DNA from: Nomia melanderi
Lineage: Eukaryota; Arthropoda; Insecta; Hymenoptera; Halictidae
Assembly: GCF_051020985.1 (NCBI RefSeq)
Contig: NC_135002.1
Coordinates: forward strand, 10,230,001 to 10,294,000
DNA: 64,000 bases
Reading direction: 5' to 3'
Shown here: in pieces, positions 60,633-64,000 of the stretch
How positions within the stretch are numbered: the first letter of the stretch is position 1
How the letters are laid out: each line of letters starts with the position of its first letter
Notes under the pieces: model-generated
Database searches by the model: none
Seen by the model: the letters and a program-made list of their open reading frames with translations, nothing else
What the model was told of the DNA's origin: nothing
Translations under genes and position numbers: made by a program

Positions 60633-62834
60633 GGAAGTTCCTCCAGAGGTTATATTGTTAAAGAACAAAGTTCACACTACAAGGAACATAGAATTATCTA
60701 AACAATATTATGCATAAAGTGTTATCCATTCGCGATATCGCTTGTTTCTCAATTGCGGATATTTCTGGCGCAATTTCTCATCATAATTTTAACTCAACTC
60801 ATAAGCTGCCCGATCAGTTCAAGGCCTCGAGTCGCACCGAGTTCATCCCCGAAGTCTGTTATTTCCAAGTTCGCATGAAGCAAGAAAACGTAACCGGCCT
60901 TTCGAACCAGAAGCCTTCCAAAAAGTTTCTTCTCCATGAAAATAAGATTTGCATAGTAATTTTTGTTTTCTATAGCCGCTACTAGTGCAAACTTATTGCG
61001 TAAAATATGAATTATGATTGATCGATTGAATCGTATTACCGTGATGTATCCAGCAATCATTTAAAGTCGATCAAGTTGATAGAATTATAGTTATAGGTTG
61101 ATAAACATTGAAACGTATGAAAGCCGGAAGTTCAAGAATCTTCGCATTCTCAAGTTCCCGGGTAACGCGGGAAGATTTATGAAAATCGGCTGCAGCGCCT
61201 ATAAATGTTTGGCGCCGAACGCAAACTTGGCTTGGGCAGGGCGAATTGGGACAAGTGAAGATCACTGTCTCTCGGGATCTGTCGGTGTCCTTTAAAATTA
61301 AACCTATTACGATTTTCTAAAATCGTCCCAACGCAACAATAGAAAGACGCGAGTGAAAGGAACGCGTCGCAATTGAAATCCATATGGAACGCAGCTTCAT
61401 TGTGATATCGGATATCAATATTCATACCTTCACGTATTTATAGACCGTCGACTTATTGTTTCATTTACAATTTTTCATCGTCGGACTGTAACGAGTTCCT
61501 TCTATTGTCACACCTGTGATAGATTCAAAATGACATTACTAAATGGCTGATGTATCAAATGTAATTAATAAATAAAACGATAATCGTATTTTGCGTTTAG
61601 TCTGTGATTTAATCGAAATAGTCTTATCGTTACGATTTAATCCTGCCGCTAACTCAAATAATATATGAGGGTTGCAGGAAGATCGAAGATAATGTAATTA
61701 TAATCATCATGATCATGATAATCAACAGATACCACAGATATCCATCGTTGAAGGGATCGGATATCAAAACGTGAAACATGTGAATGATGTAACAAGATTG
61801 ACAGTGATAGCCACGGTAATTCCAAAACGTTTCAAATTTCAGCTTTACATTAATCAGATTCAGCCATCATATTCAATGCACCCCCAATATACGAGGAGGA
61901 AATGGAAATTTTGTATTAATTAATTGCTTGATTATCTACTAATTTGTTTTGTATTCGACTAATTAATATTAGAGAGGCCAGCGATCAGAATACAAAAAAA
62001 AAATATCGCGATTCATTCGATCTGCTTTTTTATGTAGTGACAGAGCAGAATTTCGTTGCGTTACGAAACCTATACGTGTTACTAGGCTCGGCCTTGACAT
62101 TGACTCTTGCAGTGGGTCGCTCCTGCATGGTTACGTCAGTACCGGTGGTTTCGCGTCATATAAGAACGTTTGAACTAGCGATGACCTTGTGAATGGCGAA
62201 CAAGTGAATGAAAAAAAGAGGGAGTAAAAACAAATGGGAGGGAGAGAGAGAGAGACAGAGAGAGAGAGAGAGAACATGAAAAATCATTTGGAGTTGTCAA
62301 AGGGTTACATGTATGTATATACATCGATAGACGCATGTTGGAAAGTCTCTCGCCGGTTAGTGACGATGTAGGAAGCCGGTGATGCGACTTTTGGCGACAC
62401 ACCAAAAATAGGAAAAAAAAGTTCTATTGATGGTGCTCCGATTGTAACAATATCGACGTGGAATGATCTTTCTAAATGCTCTGAGCCTTGACATCGACCG
62501 CGGTGTCCCGATGCTACGCAGCTCACGGTTGCATCAGAATGTTCGATGTATGGAATACACCTGGCAGAGATGCCGTTAGCACCGCCGGTAACCGACAAGC
62601 AAAAGTGGGGGAAGCTGTGTATAGGTACATACTTTGCACACCGAAGTCTATCACGAATGATCTCAGTCCGGAGATCGACAGGTAGTTAATGTTTGTCTGT
62701 ATTCGACTTAACATTGATTCCAAATTAAGGCATAAATTGAATAATTACTACGAATCATTGTAAACATTACCTATATTAATAAATATTGATAATAAAAAGA
62801 ATAATTTACGTAATGAATAAACTTCATTACACAA
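60633..62834. other. unique stretch downstream of FTSJ3
   Basis: Mostly AT-rich with a GA tract at 62236-62273 and a GC-richer part at 62440-62680. No convergent gene could be recognised; ORFs are below 100 residues. Confidence 0.4.
62236..62273 (+). repeat. (GA)n tract
   Basis: About 17 GA dinucleotides interrupted once by a CA. A microsatellite, and a possible GAGA-factor site cluster. Confidence 0.85.
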
Positions 62835-62853
62835 GCATGTATATACAAAATAT

Positions 62854-62859
62854 TTTAAT
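62854..62859 (-). promoter_or_regulatory. candidate poly(A) signal ATTAAA
   Basis: On the minus strand this reads ATTAAA, about 195 bases after the FTSJ3 stop. It is followed within 15-30 bases by a GT-rich stretch (TTGTGT), as a cleavage/polyadenylation site needs. No AATAAA is present on this strand between the stop and 62740, so this variant is the best candidate. Confidence 0.55.
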
Positions 62860-62892
62860 TTCAGCCTTTGTGTACTTCAATACATAAATCTA

Positions 62893-62918
62893 TATGTACA
62901 AAATGTACCATATGTACA
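62893..62918 (-). promoter_or_regulatory. pair of Pumilio-type sites (UGUACAUA) in the FTSJ3 3' UTR
   Basis: On the minus strand TGTACATA occurs at 62918-62911 and again at 62900-62893, both matching the Pumilio/PUF consensus UGUANAUA. A third match, TGTATATA, lies at 62847-62840, just past the ATTAAA signal, and would only be in the mRNA if cleavage is late. PUF proteins repress or destabilise mRNAs with such sites. Function here is inferred from the motif alone. Confidence 0.5.
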
Positions 62919-63052
62919 GAAATTCAATGGATTGTTCAACAACATTCACTGCGCATCGAAAAAAATACTTTGTGTTATGTTGTTTTGCTGCTTCATCGCG
63001 TTATGTAAAAGGTCTAATTTTCAGAGTAGCGAGAAATTGTTAAAATTATAGA

Positions 63053-63311
63053 TTATTTTTTTAAGTTCTTCCCTTTGTGAGCGTTGTTAGGCTTTCCTCG
63101 CGGCGGTTTGCCGCCGCGACTTTTTTTCCCGCGTCCTTTAGTTTTTTCTTTTGCTTTTGCTGCACGTAAATCTTTTTTCATTCTAGGATCGACCATTTTG
63201 TAACGTCCCTTTACACCAGCTGGTCTCGCTGCTTTCTTCTGTGCCATGTGCTTCTTTGCAACCACGTAAGTAACGTCTTTCTTGGGTTGTTTCTGCGCTT
63301 TCTTGTACAAC
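63053..63311 (-). CDS. FTSJ3: FTSJ3 terminal coding exon with basic tail
   Basis: The acceptor is TTTTACTTTTAG, ending at 63312. The first base completes an Ala codon, then Leu-Tyr-Lys-Lys follows. The exon holds the VTYVVAKK and RPAGVKGRYKMVDPRMKKD motifs that end Spb1 proteins, then about 35 residues that are mostly Lys, Arg and Gly before TAA at 63055-63053. The start is a splice junction, not a start codon: the first in-frame codon is TTG for Leu. Confidence 0.93.
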
Positions 63312-64000
63312 CTAAAAGTAAAAATGTATATAAATATATGTAAAAGAATAATCTGTTATTAAAACGAAATAAAATAAAGAAATGATCTTTACGCTTGCAC
63401 TTGTTTTGCTTTTTCTCTATCGCTAATATCTGCGTTATCCATTATTGCTTCCACTTTTTTCTTTGCTTTCTCCAATTTGCGTATTGCACGTTTCTTCTTC
63501 CTTGCCTTTGCTTCCAGTACCTTTTTGATTGGTCTAGCGTTCACATCTTCTACTCGTTTCTTGTACTCATCGACGAGTTCTTTGGGTACAGGTGCTTCTT
63601 TCTTCATGTGCTCATTTTCTTCTTGTACAAACCAATCAGGTAAATGTTCATCGTTAAAAGCATATCTATTCCAAGCTGAATCTATCAAATCTCTTCGAGT
63701 TTTTTTACTTTGAATTAATAACGAACCCAATGCCAGATCTTCTTCTGACAAACGTTTCCTCTTCTTTGATTTGACATCTGTGCATACATTGTTCAGTAGA
63801 ACAACTAGTTAATGAATAAATTATTTTTTAATGTAAAATCAGTAATATACTCACCATTTGTTTGTGAAACTACTGTGAAACCATTTTTTGCGTGAACTTT
63901 AGTCTTATTTCCTTTATTTGAAACCATCATTTCTTCCATATCGTAATCAGAGTCAGAATTACTACTGTCTTCAGTACTATCAACATCATCTTCAACAGCA
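63053..64000 (-). CDS. FTSJ3: pre-rRNA 2'-O-ribose RNA methyltransferase, Spb1/FTSJ3 family (3' part of gene, three exons)
   Basis: The coding parts are 64000-63855, 63777-63393 and 63311-63053; spliced together they give 262 residues ending at a TAA stop. Seen: an acidic Asp/Glu/Ser stretch (about residues 1-22), then a block with ALGSLLI, KKTRRDLID, NRYAFND, LPDWFVQEE, VNARPIKKV and EAKARKKK, and after the last intron LYKKAQK, VTYVVAKK, RPAGVKGRYKMVD and RMKKDLRA, closing in a Lys/Arg/Gly-rich tail. These are the hallmarks of the Spb1 C-terminal domain. Family knowledge: Spb1/FTSJ3 is a nucleolar SAM-dependent methyltransferase that modifies the large-subunit rRNA A-loop and is needed for 60S maturation; the N-terminal FtsJ domain catalyses. 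Here that domain and the central domain lie past the window edge, so catalytic residues cannot be checked. The basic tail fits nucleolar targeting and rRNA binding. The gene looks intact where visible, with no frameshift or stop. Confidence 0.95.
63312..63392 (-). other. FTSJ3 intron, 81 bp
   Basis: A short AT-rich intron that starts GTAAAG and ends in a T-rich tract plus AG. Reading through it meets a stop at once (GCG TAA). Removing it joins VQA to LYKKA, the arrangement seen in Spb1 proteins of other animals. Confidence 0.87.
63393..63777 (-). CDS. FTSJ3: FTSJ3 exon (Spb1 C-terminal domain, first part)
   Basis: The exon is bounded by an AG acceptor at 63779-63778, after TGCAC, and a GTAAAG donor starting at 63392. 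It carries the most conserved part of the C-terminal domain: a KSKKRKR basic run (possible nuclear localisation signal), the ALGS motif, RRDLID, WNRYAFND, LPDWFVQEE, and the long basic helix around NARPIKKVLEAKARKKKR. It ends in a Glu/Lys-rich helix with DISDREKAKQ. The split Ala codon at its end joins the next exon in frame. Confidence 0.93.
63778..63854 (-). other. FTSJ3 intron, 77 bp
   Basis: A short AT-rich intron with GTGAGT at its 5' end and a pyrimidine-poor but usable GCACAG acceptor. Removing it keeps the frame and restores the expected family alignment. It has in-frame stops, so it is not coding. Confidence 0.85.
63855..64000 (-). CDS. FTSJ3: FTSJ3 exon (partial, acidic linker)
   Basis: This is the first visible exon and it runs off the window edge. 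It encodes about 48 residues, rich in Asp, Glu and Ser, which lead into a Lys-containing segment. The exon ends at 63855 in front of a strong GTGAGT donor (63854-63849). Its last base starts an Asp codon that is completed by the next exon. An acidic, poorly conserved linker between the central and C-terminal domains is usual in this family. Confidence 0.88.

Larger units (their letters stand above)
62835..63052 (-). other. FTSJ3: FTSJ3 3' UTR (predicted)
   Basis: The stretch runs from the stop codon to the likely cleavage zone. It is AT-rich, has no ORF, and contains an ATTAAA signal and UGUA-type motifs, annotated separately. The far end is inferred from the position of the poly(A) signal and could be off by tens of bases. 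Confidence 0.55.

Noticed and set aside
63395..63713. Plus-strand ORFs of 78-82 residues rich in Phe and Cys
   Set aside because: They are the antisense shadow of the Lys-rich FTSJ3 exon.
63389..63751. Apparent separate gene starting at 63751, and another at 63310
   Set aside because: The first codons there are TTG inside exons, not starts. Splice sites join both segments to one FTSJ3 mRNA in frame.
1..64000. tRNA, rRNA or known conserved insect microRNA genes
   Set aside because: I looked for B-box-like GGTTCGAATCC words and for the mature sequences of common conserved insect microRNAs and recognised none. A covariance-model scan could still find some.

Overview
The window is a gene-poor piece of an animal genome. 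It is most likely an insect and plausibly a hymenopteran (bee, ant or wasp). The reasons are: a spliced nuclear gene with 77-81 bp introns at the right edge; a mosaic of AT-rich DNA and short CpG-rich islands with no obvious CpG depletion; and many small TTAA-flanked non-autonomous transposons. No prokaryotic operon structure, rRNA, tRNA or CRISPR array was seen. I cannot name the species.

Right edge (about 62.85-64.0 kb, minus strand): the 3' end of a pre-rRNA 2'-O-ribose methyltransferase of the Spb1/FTSJ3 family. Three coding exons are visible (64000-63855, 63777-63393, 63311-63053). They join in frame to give 262 residues: an acidic linker followed by the whole Spb1 C-terminal domain with its lysine-rich tail. 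The methyltransferase domain lies beyond the window. The 3' UTR has an ATTAAA poly(A) signal and two or three Pumilio-type UGUANAUA sites.

Remaining 62.8 kb: no other protein-coding gene could be supported. It is either intergenic or inside a very long intron. What is there is (1) at least four families of 200-245 bp miniature elements, labelled here TMA, TMB, TMC and TMD, whose ends are inverted repeats starting with TTAA, as expected for piggyBac-type MITEs, plus a fifth repeat, TME, in two copies; (2) tandem repeats: an 8-bp satellite at 1.4 kb, a 28-bp minisatellite at 40 kb, a 191-bp tandem array at the left edge, a ~97-bp duplication at 60.5 kb, a 6-bp array at 47.2 kb and GA tracts at 50.75, 57.3 and 62.2 kb; (3) a 981-bp element bounded by ~80-bp inverted repeats at 58-59 kb; (4) GC/CpG-rich islands without convincing ORFs, the most promoter-like being 50.3-51.3 kb and 57.0-57.65 kb.

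The most notable structure is that MITEs of different families repeatedly sit end to end and share one TTAA (or its decayed form). Six such junctions are visible: about 5.2, 13.65, 25.7, 38.7, 46.9 and 49.1 kb. Element boundaries therefore seem to act as landing sites for further elements, or the pairs moved as compound units. I did not find a new coding system; the interest lies in this non-coding mosaic and in a few candidate regulatory sites.
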